A stretch of DNA of 64,000 bases from Trichoplusia ni (lineage: Eukaryota > Arthropoda > Insecta > Lepidoptera > Noctuidae): contig NC_039492.1 of the NCBI RefSeq assembly GCF_003590095.1, positions 10,044,001-10,108,000 of the forward strand, written 5' to 3'. Each line of letters starts with the position of its first letter. Within the stretch, counting starts at the first letter, position 1. This document shows, in pieces, positions 37,271-50,080 of the stretch. The notes beneath the pieces are model-generated. The model did no database searches, had not been told where the DNA came from, and saw only the letters and a list, made by a program, of their open reading frames with translations. The position numbers were made by a program, and so were the translations under genes.

Positions 37271-39447
37271 GCTGCATCGTAGTAAAAAAAACTTTGGGAT
37301 AAACGTTTAATATTAGAAAAATGTAATACATGTCGTATTTATTTTGATTTTGATAAGTATTACCATCTCAACAAAAAAACGCTTCTGTTTTATAATATAT
37401 GTAGTGATTATAACAACACGACGTACTCTGAAAAAATACTAATTTTTCAGAGTAGGTTTTATGAAAACTTATTGATACTTTTATATTATTTAAGGTGACT
37501 TATTATAATTCTCGTTAAGTAATATTTTTTTATTATTGATTATTCTTATTTCTTTTATTTAAACATATATTATTCTTATTTCTTTAAGATAATATTAATT
37601 TAGAGGAAAGTGGCGGAAATATTGTAGATAAATCGACTGATTAAAATACTTGTCAAATATCAACTCATTGTTAGTACACGTAGGTATTAATTGCACAGTA
37701 AAGGTTTCCCTTATTTATTTTGGACCACATATAGTCAATATTGTACCGTTTTGAAAGTGCTTAGAAAACGGCCTACAAATAAAAGCTTTTGAATTTGATT
37801 TTTTGACTTTGTACATCTTTCGCTGGCTAGACTGGTCAAAAACGCCAATCTGTTGAAATTATTCTGTAAGGAAAATTACTTCTACACTATTTTACAAAAT
37901 ATTCATTTCATTGTAAAATAAGTATAAAATAAACATATTATTAATGAGATATATTTAAAATTTTCCCTTAGAACGGCAAGAGTTTGATTTCTTTGTTTTT
38001 TTAATTAAACCACAAGAGGCCGGAACAAATTTAATAGCTTATAGGTGCGAATAAATGTTCCGATGTAAGATCCATATAAACTACTTCGAGATAATTTAAC
38101 CTAGGCATCAGTCAGCACAATATTATTATTGGCAAGTGTAAACCGTGTAATGTAAAAGTAAATATGGATGTTACTAGTTACGCCATCTATTGAAGATAAA
38201 TAAAACAAATGACACGAAAACGTGGTGTTGCTTTCACAAAAAAAAAACATTAGTTTCTTGGCCGAACAGAAACTGATAGATACTGTCACTATTCTATTTG
38301 ATCACTTGTACCTATTACGTTTCGAGAATGCAGATTCTGACTAAAACATAGGGTCGCAGTATTTTTACTTGCTCCACAACCAGTTACATACGTGTCGGCA
38401 TGTATCTTTTATTTAGTATTTTGATGTATGTAAATTTTGCCTCTACGAATTTAATTACAATTTTAAATTTTAATTTTGTTAACAGTAAATAAAAAAATAG
38501 GAACAGCAGTCACCATAAAGAATAGTTGATATAATTAAGACAACCTACGTACGATACCAACCTTTAGAAACCAAATGTTAAATAACCTATAAAAATAATG
38601 TACTTTTTCAAATATAAATATTTAAATGGCATTATTTTAATCTTGTAAAAGAAAAAATTGAGTGTTTATGGAGCCCAATTTAATTCTCATGAATTTTAGT
38701 AGTTACAACAATCAAGTCTAAGATTACTCCTTATAGTTTTGACGTTTATTTTCGCGCTAGACAACGTTGTTACCTCTACTAAAACGAATAGATTCTGTTG
38801 ACGTTTACACTTTTTCATGAAATCCAATATGGACTGATAATAATTAAGTTCTTACCCGTATTATAAATGATAAGAGATCGGTAAGTTCAATATGTAACTT
38901 CTTGATATTGTTTTTATCTAAGACACAGTCAATCACTTCCGTTAAGACAGGAAAAGGAAGTGTGTTTTATGGCGGTCGACGGCATGGTTTTAGCAACGAG
39001 TCGAACATCCTTATCCTGTTAAATTTCAATCAATAATATTTAGGCGCAAAAGCGCGAACTGTGATATTTAATCATTCTTCTTATACCTATGAAAATATGT
39101 CTAATGATACCATATACGATAACTATAATGACAATAAATATGTTTTGATTGAATATCACTCCATAAGCGATTCTGACCCCTTAATTTTGTTCCTTCTCCA
39201 ATTACTAAACTCTGGAACTATAGATTGTAATCTTTTGCGTTACTCATTCTTTGTTGTTTTAGACAATCATTCTATCAATAATTATTGCGTACGGCTACGT
39301 ACGTCGCACGGAGGAATAAATGAATACTGTGCTTGTGCTAGTGCCAGTTACCTACTCCTCTCGTTTGCCTCGTATGCTAGACCTATATTCGGTACTTGCC
39401 AAGATTGATTGATTGATAATGACTAGCAATATGCAATTTTTAAGAAA
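37271..39447. other. AT-rich non-coding DNA
   Basis: Very AT-rich, no supported gene. A plus-strand frame from 39061 to 39408 (115 codons, beginning with GTG) has no recognised features. Confidence 0.45.
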
Positions 39448-39645
39448 TACCTAGCTGTTGCCCGCGACTTCGTCCGCGAGGTTAGAAGAAATTGCGACTA
39501 TAACTTGAGATTTAAACTATCCTATCTCTCAAGTTGGATCGAACTGCACACGGTTTGCGAATTTTATTATAATCGGTTAAGTGGTTTAGGAGTCCCTTGA
39601 GGACAAACATTGTGACACGAGATTTATATATATTAAGATTATTAC
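39448..39645 (+). mobile_element. RTE-like 3' tail fragment
   Basis: It begins 'acctagctgttgcccgcgac' then 'ttcgtccgcgagg', contains 'attataatcggttaagtggt' and ends 'tgtgacacgagatttatata'. This is the standard layout of insect RTE 3' tails. The 61808-62092 element ends in a very similar 'gtgacac.ggaattttatata'. Confidence 0.65.
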
Positions 39646-40211
39646 TACAAAAGTCAGACGTGACCTTCCTATCTTTTAAATCAGTACTAAAATCTCATCT
39701 AGCAATGACCATTATAGCTTAGTCTTAGCTATATTTACAATATTGTTGATATTCCTGAAAACTAAGTAGTATGCTTGCTATAGGTGTGTAAGTTATAATT
39801 GTCACTTAAAATAATTAATTCCATTAGCTACTTCATAATACTTCAGAATATCTGCTTTTTTTAAATACATACAACAATGTTGTCCCTTGATGCAGTCCAA
39901 GCATATATTTACATTAGGTACTATGCACAGTATTGAGAGAAATAACCCATTAAAATATTCACTATTTCCTGTATGTAAATAAGACAATATCAACATTCCA
40001 TTGGTGGGTGCAGGGTTATTTCCACACAGGTTTGAGCAGATCTCATGCACTGCGGTTTGTTAATTTCAATTTTGAATGCAGATTTCCTCATCAGGTTTTC
40101 TTTTTACTGATTTCTAAGAATAATTAGAAAAAAGAGGACTAAAAAATTTGATACCATTTATTATACTTGTAAAGACTGCAAAATATGTGTAATAATTTTA
40201 GATGAGCCAAA
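39646..40211. other. Upstream region of GABPB
   Basis: AT-rich. A minus-strand frame of 82 codons (39802-40050) is Cys-containing and cannot be excluded as an exon of an unknown gene, but no splice signals or homology support it. The immediate 60 nt before the GABPB start contain no recognisable TATA box. Confidence 0.35.
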
Positions 40212-40273
40212 ATGACTTCAGATCTTTGCACCGAGGATGTGGTGGTGCGGATTACAACACCTCAGATAATTAG
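40202..40273 (+). CDS. Upstream ORF overlapping the proposed GABPB start
   Basis: An ATG ten bases before the proposed start opens a 23-codon frame (24 with its TAG stop) that ends one base before the exon-1 donor, in a different frame from GABPB. If the 5' UTR includes it, it would reduce translation from the 40212 ATG. If transcription starts between the two, it is irrelevant. Confidence 0.3.
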   Translation: MSQNDFRSLHRGCGGADYNTSDN

Positions 40274-43200
40274 TGTGAGTCAAACTACTTATTAGTTTAT
40301 TTGAATAAATACTGAAGACCTAGCATAAAATATTAAAGAAACCAATAGTGAATATGGCAGGATTTAGATTTATGCTACGGAGAGCCAGTGAGAGCCAGAG
40401 GACATTAAAATTAGTACTGGCTTATCCGGTAGATGTGTCATGATGTAGGGAAGAAAATCATGATGATGCATTAAATATAAATAATCTTAACGACCTCTAC
40501 ATACACTATTTGGATGATCCAAACCTCGTTTAGTTAATAAACTGGCAGATAAGCCCTCTCGACTACTCTATTGTATGTACTATTTTTTGTATAATAATAT
40601 ATACTTTCTATAAGCATAAATCACATGTGTTTACGGGTATATAACTAAAAACAGTTTTGAATTAAAATCATGAATGTTGCGTGGGTGTGGCAGTCGCAGC
40701 CGGCGACGGGCGGGGCGAGTGGCGGAGGCGCAGGAGCGCGCGTGGCGGCGGCGTCGGCGGCCGTGGAGCTGGGCCGGCGGCTGCTGCTGGCCGCGCGCGC
40801 CGGCGACACGCCCGCCGTGCTGGAGCTCATGGCCAAGGGCGCGCCCTTCAGCACGGACTGGCTGGGCACGTCGCCGCTGCACCTGGCGGCCGGCAACGCG
40901 CACGCCGACACGTGCTCCGTGCTGCTGCGCGCCGGCGTGTCGCGGGACGCGCGCACCAAGGTGGAGCGCACGCCGCTGCACCTGGCGGCCGGCGAGGGCC
41001 ACGCGCGCGTGCTGCGCCTGCTGCTGGACGCGGGCGCGGCCGTGGACGTGCGCGACATGCTGCGCATGACGCCGCTGCACTGGGCCGTGCAGCGCGGCCA
41101 CGCGGCGGCGGCGCGCGAGCTGCTGCGGCGCGGCGCGGACCCGCACGCGCTCAGCAAGTTCCACAAGACGCCGCTGTCGCTGGCGGCCGAGCTGGGCCGC
41201 GCCGACTTGTTGCGCCTCATGGACGACGCGCTTAAAGAGCGTGAGGCCGCGCGCTCTGTCAGTGCGCTCGTCAACGGTCAGTGCATAGTTTTCAAATCCT
41301 AGCTCACATCGCCAGTTAAGGGTAAAAGATATAAACGAAGCTGTTAATTTTCTTGTTACATCTTAACATTCACTATTAATTCTAAACATACTAAAATCAT
41401 TGTACAGAAAAATTAAGATAAAATCTGATTTCAGATCAATTAGCAGAAGAAACTACAACAGAACCTCAAATACCCACTTACGATGCCGTACAAAGTAAGC
41501 ATATTTTAATATATATCTTTTAGACCGGCTCTGGCTTAGGCAAATGTAGGAACCCGGGTGATTTTAGTCGGCGAGAGTCCGAAATATGCCCACGCCGTGC
41601 CCTTGGCGTGGGTAGTGGTAGTGGGCTGTAAATAGTTAATACAAAGGTATCCTACACGTCGAGACAAGTCACAATACCCCGCAAGTCGACGTGGGTCACT
41701 AGTTTGAAAATAAATAAAATGATTTTAAGTATATGGACTGCAAATAGACGACCGTTTTTCAGGAATCCAGGAAGTGAAACTTCCGAAGGCAAAACCAGCT
41801 GAAAGAGTCGTAAAAACTGATATCAAGACACAGGCAAGTCTCAAGTAATTGGAAATAGCTTATGAAAGTTATATTTGTTTACTTTATGTATTTCATTATG
41901 GCAGGCGGCGTCGGCGGCGGGCGTGAGTAGTGTGGGGAGTGCGGGCGGAGCGGCAGGAGCAGCGGCCCTGCTGCGGCAACACGGCATCACGCTGCTGCCG
42001 GCCGACGACGGCAGCACCGTGCTCAGCGCGCTGCAGAGCGGCCGCACCGTCGTGCTCTCCGGTACCCCCCACCACACACACACACACACACACACCGCTG
42101 CGGCAACACGGCATCACGCTGCTGCCGGCCGACGACACAAACGCTTATACTTTACTTCACTGTACCGACTTATGTCCTCATTATTTTTTTATTTTTAGAT
42201 GCTGGAAAACTGATGTTAAAAGAAAGCGAGTCATCTCCGCCGGTGGTGAATAAGTCGGCTTCAAGTTCCAATCAGGCCAAAGGCATGGTCCTCACGGCCA
42301 CACCTGTCAAATCTCCACCCAAACCTGGAGTGAAAATATTCACGCTCAACAACAAATTACTCGCCGTGCCCAAAGAAGCCCAAAAAATTCCCGTTAAAAA
42401 GATAATCAACCCTCAAGACATACAGGTTCGAGAACATGCTTTTATGACACAGTTTTCTCTAACGGTCTACGGTCTCCACTAATCTTATTCAGACGATAAT
42501 TCCAATTGTGATGTTTGAAACAGGTGAAATTCGTGCAATTACATCCGGATGCTAAAATAATCTCTCCGTCGAAAATAGTACCGATGAAGGCCAAGACCCG
42601 GCTTGCGAGTCCTCAGGCGACGGCGAGCGCCGCTCCGCGCTCCGTGAAGATAATCATGAATAAGAGCAACCTGTCGCGCCTGCTGGCCGGCGCCGCCGAT
42701 CGTCCGCGCCCAGAGGTGCGTTCTTAACTTTTCTCATCGAATGCTTTTGCAACATTTGTGATATTAAATGTATAATTAAAAACATGAGTAGAAACAAGTC
42801 ACCGGGTTCTGATCTCATACGCATGTCCGACATTAAACTGGTGATGGACAAAGTCAGTCCTGTTTTAGCCAAATTAGTAAACCTGTCTGTTAGTAAGTAT
42901 GTGTTTCCCGATAAATTGAAAGAAGCAATAGTACGTCCCATACACAAAAAAGGTGATTATAAAAACATGTCGAATTATAGACCCATAGCCATACTATCAA
43001 GTCTAGACAAAATTATGGAAAAATGTATTGTGATTCAGTTAAGTAATTTTTTACATCGTAATCAGATTATAGACAATAGTCAACATGGTTTCTTAAGAGG
43101 AAAAAGTACGGGTACATTGCTATCAAAGTTTACCGACGAAATTAATAATTATTTAGAACATAAAAAAAACTGTTGTCATTATAACATTTGATTATAAGAA

Positions 43201-44679
43201 AGCGTTTGATACTCTGCATAAAAACACACTTCTAAATGCGATGGAGGAGGTCGGCGTGGGAGAACCCCTGAACCAATGGTTCAGAGATTACCTCACGGGC
43301 CGGTCCTACCGTGTTAAGGTGGGTGAAGCACTGAGCGACAGGGTGCCGGTGAGCAGCGGGGTGCCGCAAGGATCGGGAGCTGGCCCAATTTGCTATCTTA
43401 TGCACGTAAACAGCCTATGCCGAGTGCTGCGACACTGTTCCGCATATATGTACGCAGACGATTTATGTGCGATGCGGGCTGGCACCGACGTAAATGAAAT
43501 CTTCCAATTAATACAACAGGACATTAATGCTGTAGTTAAATGGTCACACGACAACGGAATTGTTTTAAACTCAGAAAAAACTAAATGCCTAATTATTCGC
43601 TCACCACATTCACAGCTTACTGTTTCCCTGAATAAATTGATTGCGCATGAATACCTATGTATACATAATAACCTAACAAATTGCCATTGTAAACCCATAG
43701 AAATTGATAATTCTGTAACATATCTCGGTGTAAAAGTAGATCAAAGCTTCTCTTGGTCTCAACATATTGATTATATAGCTAGTAAGTTAAGAATATTGCT
43801 AAGTAAGTTCTATCATCTAAGCTATAAGGTTCCTGTTAATACATTGAGGTGTCTTTATTTTTCTCTGGTGGAATCAGTGATGGATTATGCTCTCGACAGC
43901 TATGGCTTAACATTCAAAACCTACATAGACAAATTAGAATCATTACAATTAAGATTTATTAAACTATTAGTATCAAAAAAGACAAAAAACAGATATAAAG
44001 ACGACTACCGACAATTATTTAAAGTATGTAAAATATTACCAATTAGTATCAAACATAAATATCTACTATTAGTAAATCAGCATGGCAAAGAAGAGCACAA
44101 CCTATCAATGGTTAACACTGGCCACAACACGCGCCTGATGTCTGCTGGTAAATTTGACGTTCCTAGAGTCACTAACTATTACGGCGACAGAACATTAAAG
44201 AAACGCTTACCATATCTGTTGAACAGTTTGCCAGCAGATATCAGACAAGAAACAAATAAACACAAATTCAAACGGAGACTTAAAAAGTACTTGTTAAATA
44301 ATATGTAAATACATATCTATGTGTATAACTTTTATATGTATAATATATGTGTAAAATTAACTAAATTGCGACTCGTCCACAGGCAAACCGATAAACCGGT
44401 TTTGTGGAGCACTACATATTGTAATTGTATATTTAACGAATAAAAATAAATAAATAATAATAATAATAAGTAAGTGACATCGCTCGCTCGTGGTCCCAAC
44501 AGGCGGTCGCGGAGGTCACAGCGGAAGCGGCGGCGGGCGCGGACGAGGCAGACGGCGACAGCGCGGGGGCGCTGCGCCTGAGACTGGCGGCGGCGCAGCG
44601 CGCGCTGGCGGCCGCCACGCGGGAGCTCAGCTCGGCGCGCAAGCGGCTCGCGCACTACGAGCGCGCTCCCCCGCTCTAG
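40212..44679 (+). CDS. GABPB: GA-binding protein subunit beta (GABPB), 8 exons
   Basis: Exons: 40212-40274, 40694-41276, 41435-41494, 41763-41833, 41905-42061, 42199-42425, 42524-42715, 44503-44679. All phases agree and give 509 aa. Residues about 46-201 hold ankyrin repeats closely matching vertebrate GABPB: '[18 protein letters not shown]', '[20 protein letters not shown]' and '[12 protein letters not shown]'. The last exon gives the leucine-zipper-like coiled coil ('[19 protein letters not shown]', about 474-505) that mediates dimerisation in the family. The known role is the non-DNA-binding, transactivating partner of the ETS factor GABPA, acting in the nucleus on respiratory and housekeeping promoters. 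Exon 1 (21 codons) is the least certain part: an in-frame ATG at 40670 is an alternative start. Intron 4 begins with GC (GCAAGT at 41834). Intron 7 hosts a LINE. The ankyrin exon is extremely GC-rich. Confidence 0.88.
42098..42136 (+). repeat. 39-nt copy of GABPB exon 5 within the following intron
   Basis: This is identical to 41971-42009, which codes for [13 protein letters not shown] in exon 5. It lies directly after a (CA)n tract (about 42073-42095) in intron 5, without splice sites of its own that would include it. It is a local duplication or an assembly artefact. Confidence 0.9.
42760..44470 (+). mobile_element. LINE copy inserted in GABPB intron 7, frameshifted
   Basis: Two frames together encode a reverse transcriptase. 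The first (to 43191) has '[20 protein letters not shown]' and '[13 protein letters not shown]'. The second (through 44308) starts with the motif A region '[17 protein letters not shown]', then '[15 protein letters not shown]' (motif B), '[10 protein letters not shown]' (motif C) and a C-terminal region ending KKYLLNNM. The switch of frame falls at an eight-A run (43162-43169), so one inserted or deleted A inactivates the copy. The endonuclease and 5' end are missing. The 3' end is an AATAAA/TAA microsatellite at about 44439-44470, close to the acceptor of GABPB exon 8. It has the same orientation as the host gene. Confidence 0.88.
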
Positions 44680-44930
44680 GCCACGCGGGCGCGGCTGGCG
44701 GCGGCGCAGCGCGCGCTGGCGGCCGCCACGCGGGAGCTCAGCTCGGCGCGCAAGCGGCTCGCGCACTACGAGCGCGCTCCCCCGCTCTAGGCCACGCGGG
44801 CGCGGCTGGCGGCGGCGCAGCGCGCGCTGGCGGCCGCCACGCGGGAGCTCAGCTCGGCGCGCAAGCGGCTCGCGCACTACGAGCGCGCTCCCCCGCTCTA
44901 GGCCACCCGGGCGCGGCTGGCGGCGGCAGT
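44569..44930 (+). repeat. 111-bp tandem repeat of the GABPB terminal coding segment
   Basis: The segment beginning 'ctggcggcggc' recurs at 44584, 44695, 44806 and (only the first bases) 44917, an exact 111-bp period. Each full copy encodes the coiled coil and ends with the same APPL-TAG (stops at 44677, 44788 and 44899). The period is 37 codons, so the extra copies stay in frame but lie after the first stop. They would be 3' UTR of the GABPB mRNA. Confidence 0.95.
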
Positions 44931-45430
44931 GTTGTGACTCGTCTGATAATCCCTTGTCGGACATCTCCCAAAAATGCTTGAGCGCCAACTACGTTTAGTG
45001 ACTCCCAGTCGAAAATTTCGGATGAACTTCGAAGTTACCATATTATGTTACATTAACATTAATTATATTGATATCAAATACGTGTATAATTACGTAATAA
45101 TTACATAAGGATAGAATAGCTTCACAATTCGATCATTGTCAAATCAATAGTTATATATTCAATATCTTGACATAAGAAGATACTCTGTCCTCCTATGTGA
45201 AGACGGAAATAATATTCTTCGAAAAAAAAATCTTTTCAATAGTCTTGCTGCTTTCATTTTTTTTTTGGCACTCTTGTAAACCTGTATGAATAAAAATTTA
45301 TGTCTCTCTATAGCGTAACTGTTTATAACACTAGCTTTAGAGCACTTTAAGTGATTGTCTGTAAATATAGTAAATCATCTCATATACAGTAAATTTGTGA
45401 TTTAAAATAAAAATTTACTCTCATAAGTGT
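44931..45430 (+). other. GABPB 3' UTR / convergent intergenic region
   Basis: AT-rich DNA between two converging genes. Possible plus-strand poly(A) signals AATAAA occur at about 45289 and 45406. Nothing else is recognised. Confidence 0.5.
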
Positions 45431-45431
45431 C

Positions 45432-45437
45432 TTTATT
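45432..45437 (-). other. Probable poly(A) signal of NKAP
   Basis: TTTATT on the plus strand is AATAAA on the minus strand, 35 nt past the NKAP stop codon. This implies a very short 3' UTR. Confidence 0.55.
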
Positions 45438-45471
45438 TACAACATGACATGATGTGGACGTTGCGGCGGTG

Positions 45472-47386
<1,915 letters not shown>

Positions 47387-48324
47387 TCTCGTATAATTCA
47401 ACACTTTTTGTATTGTAAATACCCTGCTCACGTCACCATAAGTTTATAGAAATTAAATTGTTGTTTAGAGTGGATAGGTAATGAACATAACTGTCGGACA
47501 GTAATCCGATATTCCTGTTTTGTTTTTAAGTAAAATATGGAGAAAGCTACATCGCTCACATATATTATGTATTTTGAGTTGTAGTCACACGACGTTAAAA
47601 ACGAGAACAAAACCAAACTACTAAAAACAGAGGCACCAGACTCAAGACTCAGGAGTTCCAGGTTCCAGCGCGAGTCAACGATCGAGTATAATTATGTCAA
47701 ATGTCAATTTGTCAAAATGTCAAATTCACCAAAGAGTAAATAAACATCCGCGAGGACAACATTGCCAGTCGTTATAAGTTCTACCACAGACTAAGTATTT
47801 TTAAATTTATTCGTGTAAATTATGCAACTGTTTACTCACATGTATTAATCCGATTTCGGAACACACCGGAGTGCTTGATCATGAGCTAACACTCCGGCCG
47901 ACCGAGTATAGTATTGAGTCCATCCATCCGAGTATAACAATATCGAGTCAAAATATAAACTCGATATAAGTTGCAAATTTAAATAGGAAAGACTCTTTAT
48001 AAACTTAATATGCTTTTTAAAGTTCTCAATTTAAACAGAAATATCGTAATTTTATTTCCTGTTTAACTTTTACAACATCATTTTAAAACTGACCAATGTG
48101 AATCAAGTCCATGCGTAAAGGAATTAAAATGAAAACAATAGAAAACGTCACACATTGAAAATGTATTAATGACGTCATAGTCAAAGCCTTATTGATACAC
48201 ACAGATTAGTTTTTTGATACAACAACTTGTCATCCGGTGTCTCCGGTGAGGTGATAGCGTAGACAGAGAAATAAGAAATTAATTCAACATTTTTAATGTA
48301 ACGTTATTCACCTAGAATGTGAAA
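47387..48324. promoter_or_regulatory. Shared head-to-head promoter region of NKAP and TMEM138
   Basis: The 938 bp separate the start codons of two divergent genes. Close to NKAP lies a cluster of TGTCAAA/TTTGACA motifs (about 47694-47729). A fragment of the inverted-repeat family seen at 33385 is at 47820-47905. The remainder is AT-rich. No TATA box could be assigned with confidence. Confidence 0.5.
47820..47905 (+). repeat. Fragment of the short inverted-repeat element family
   Basis: 'tatgcaactgtttactcaca' matches the terminal repeat of the element at 33385-33559, and 'cacaccggagtgcttgatca' with 'tgagctaacactccgg' resembles the internal part of the copy at 16350. The second end is not clear. 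Confidence 0.5.
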
Positions 48325-49240
48325 ATGAAGTTATCAACACCCAGATACACATTTTGTTTATTTTTTCAGCTCATTTTTATATTTTGTGATCTAATATTTA
48401 ACTGTGTTAGTTTATTTCCCAAGAGCCGCGATGGACTACTGGTACTTTTTATGTAAGTTATGAGGAGCCGTACAAACTTAAGATTGTTTATTTATAGTTC
48501 CTTTCGAATTTCTAATGAGATGTAGTTCATTCTGAATTAAGTAATCCATATTCTTTTTTGTTTACAGATTTCAAGATTTATTTCTTGTGCTTTCCATTAC
48601 AACAATGTTGATGACATTTTTTTCTACATATCTATTTCAGGTAAGTACCTAGTTAACATACCATAGTATACCATGAGGTAATAAGCAGTTTTATTGTTTA
48701 CATGTAAAATGTGTGTTGTGTGTCGATAGGCCGGGCTAGTGGAGGTGTTGGTGCGTAAGTTCCGCGCGGCGGGCTCGGTGTGTGCGGCCTACATCGTCGC
48801 CAGCGTGACGCTGCACGCCGTGTGGCTCCTGGAGAAGTGGGCCGATCCTGAATCGGTCTCTACACCCATGCTCATATTCTTATTCACTCTACAAAGATGC
48901 TGTAAGTTTATACTAATCATAGAGATTATGTTTACAAATCTCGACTTTTTAATAGAGCAAGAAAATAGAATTAATTTAACCTTTTACTATTACTAGCCTG
49001 GAATGTCCCAAGGCTGGGCAAAGGCCCCCACCCTTCTTCCACTTGTCTCTCTCATGAGCATGTAATTTTAGTTCTTTATTTTTATTGGGGCTTACCAGCT
49101 CTAATCTTACTAAGTTATTGCTTCATATTCTAGTGTCACCCTGGTACTACTTCTTTTACAAGAGGGCAGCACTTCGTGTCAGTGATCCTCGATTCTATGA
49201 AGACATAGACTGGATCAATCAGCAACTTCAAACTCATTAA
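48325..49240 (+). CDS. TMEM138: Transmembrane protein 138 homologue (TMEM138), 4 exons
   Basis: Exons 48325-48452, 48568-48640, 48730-48901, 49134-49240 join in frame to 159 aa; vertebrate TMEM138 is about 162 aa. Four hydrophobic segments are visible at about residues 7-29, 37-65, 82-101 and 112-128. Family-specific stretches are 'FQAGLVEVLVRKF' in the middle, 'YYFFYKRAALRVSDPRFYED' near the C-terminus and 'FLFTLQR' before it. The known role in vertebrates is assembly and transport at the ciliary transition zone (Joubert syndrome gene). In an insect, a sensory-neuron or sperm role would be expected. The gene converges on LTN1. The start codon follows 'gtgaaa' and is the only ATG that gives the conserved first segment. 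Confidence 0.9.
48997..49065 (+). repeat. SINE-related fragment in TMEM138 intron 3
   Basis: 'cccaaggctgggcaaaggcc' then 'cccacccttcttccac' resembles the widespread lepidopteran 'cccactgctgggcaaaggcctcc' repeat segment. A reverse-strand relative ('gcctgtgcccagc') lies at about 62831-62843. Confidence 0.5.
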
Positions 49241-49364
49241 ACAGATGGACATGGATTAACCAATTGGATTCTATTTAAAAGTGGGTATAATACATTCAAT
49301 AGGAATAGCAGCTTTAATATTTTAATGGATAAGGAAACTGAAAACAAAAATGTACTTTATAGTT

Positions 49365-49370
49365 AATAAA
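49365..49370 (+). other. Probable poly(A) signal of TMEM138
   Basis: AATAAA 125 nt after the stop codon, the first canonical hexamer downstream. Confidence 0.55.
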
Positions 49371-49390
49371 AGATACATGTTTCCATTAAG

Positions 49391-50080
49391 TAACAATTGT
49401 GTTTTACTATTCGTAATTTGAAACCATACAGTTAGAGAGAAGTCATCAAAATATGTTACTTTAATAAAGAAACTACATAAATTCATTCAATTTATTTACA
49501 GAAAACAAAAAAGAACAATTACAATAATCACAAGCACACAGCACAATGGAGTCATCACCATCAAATACATCTACTATAGCATTTTTTTTACATTTTATAT
49601 CAGTGAGACCTTGGTTTTTTTCTTGAATGTTATAAGGACAAGTTGGCTGAAGTTAGTACTGATTTCATCCAAATTTAACGAGATTAGTATGAAGTCACTT
49701 ACTAACTTTGGTTTGAACCGTAGCTGTAAGCAAGTCCAGATTTCCTAAAATCATATAAATAATGGAACCACAAATACCACCAAGTTGCTGAGTCAAGAGA
49801 CCTGGAGAAACTGGACAAGATCTTGAAAAGCCTCCATTTTTGTAATCCAAAATTCTTCTATTACATTAGAAAAAAATGTGAATAATCCAAACCAAGCTTG
49901 TTCCTTTACAAAACTTTATTATGTTATGTTATTTTATATATTGTCTTATTTATTATTCTTGCACCTGACAATGAAACAGTTTGTAAGTGTAACACTTAAA
50001 GATTTGAATAGAAAGGATTTGTGATGTGTGCACTAACAGTATCTTCCGAATTAGGAGCGTTCGGAACACGCCAGGCTTTA
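49391..50080 (-). other. Convergent intergenic region and LTN1 3' UTR
   Basis: AT-rich. Minus-strand AATAAA signals occur at 49949-49954 and 49915-49920, about 130-165 nt past the LTN1 stop. Nothing else is recognised. Confidence 0.5.

Noticed and set aside
39061..39408. 115-codon plus-strand frame upstream of GABPB
   Set aside because: Starts with a non-ATG codon, is Ser/Asn/Tyr-rich as expected from AT-rich DNA, and has no homology that I recognise.
40631..41274. Long minus-strand and alternative-frame ORFs over the GABPB ankyrin exon
   Set aside because: They are shadows of a GC-rich exon. Their products are Ala/Arg/His-rich and lack homology, while the plus frame gives conserved ankyrin repeats.
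44332..44988. 218-codon minus-strand frame over the GABPB last exon repeats
   Set aside because: It reads the antisense of the 111-bp tandem repeat; the repeated Arg/Gly-rich peptide is a by-product of the duplication.
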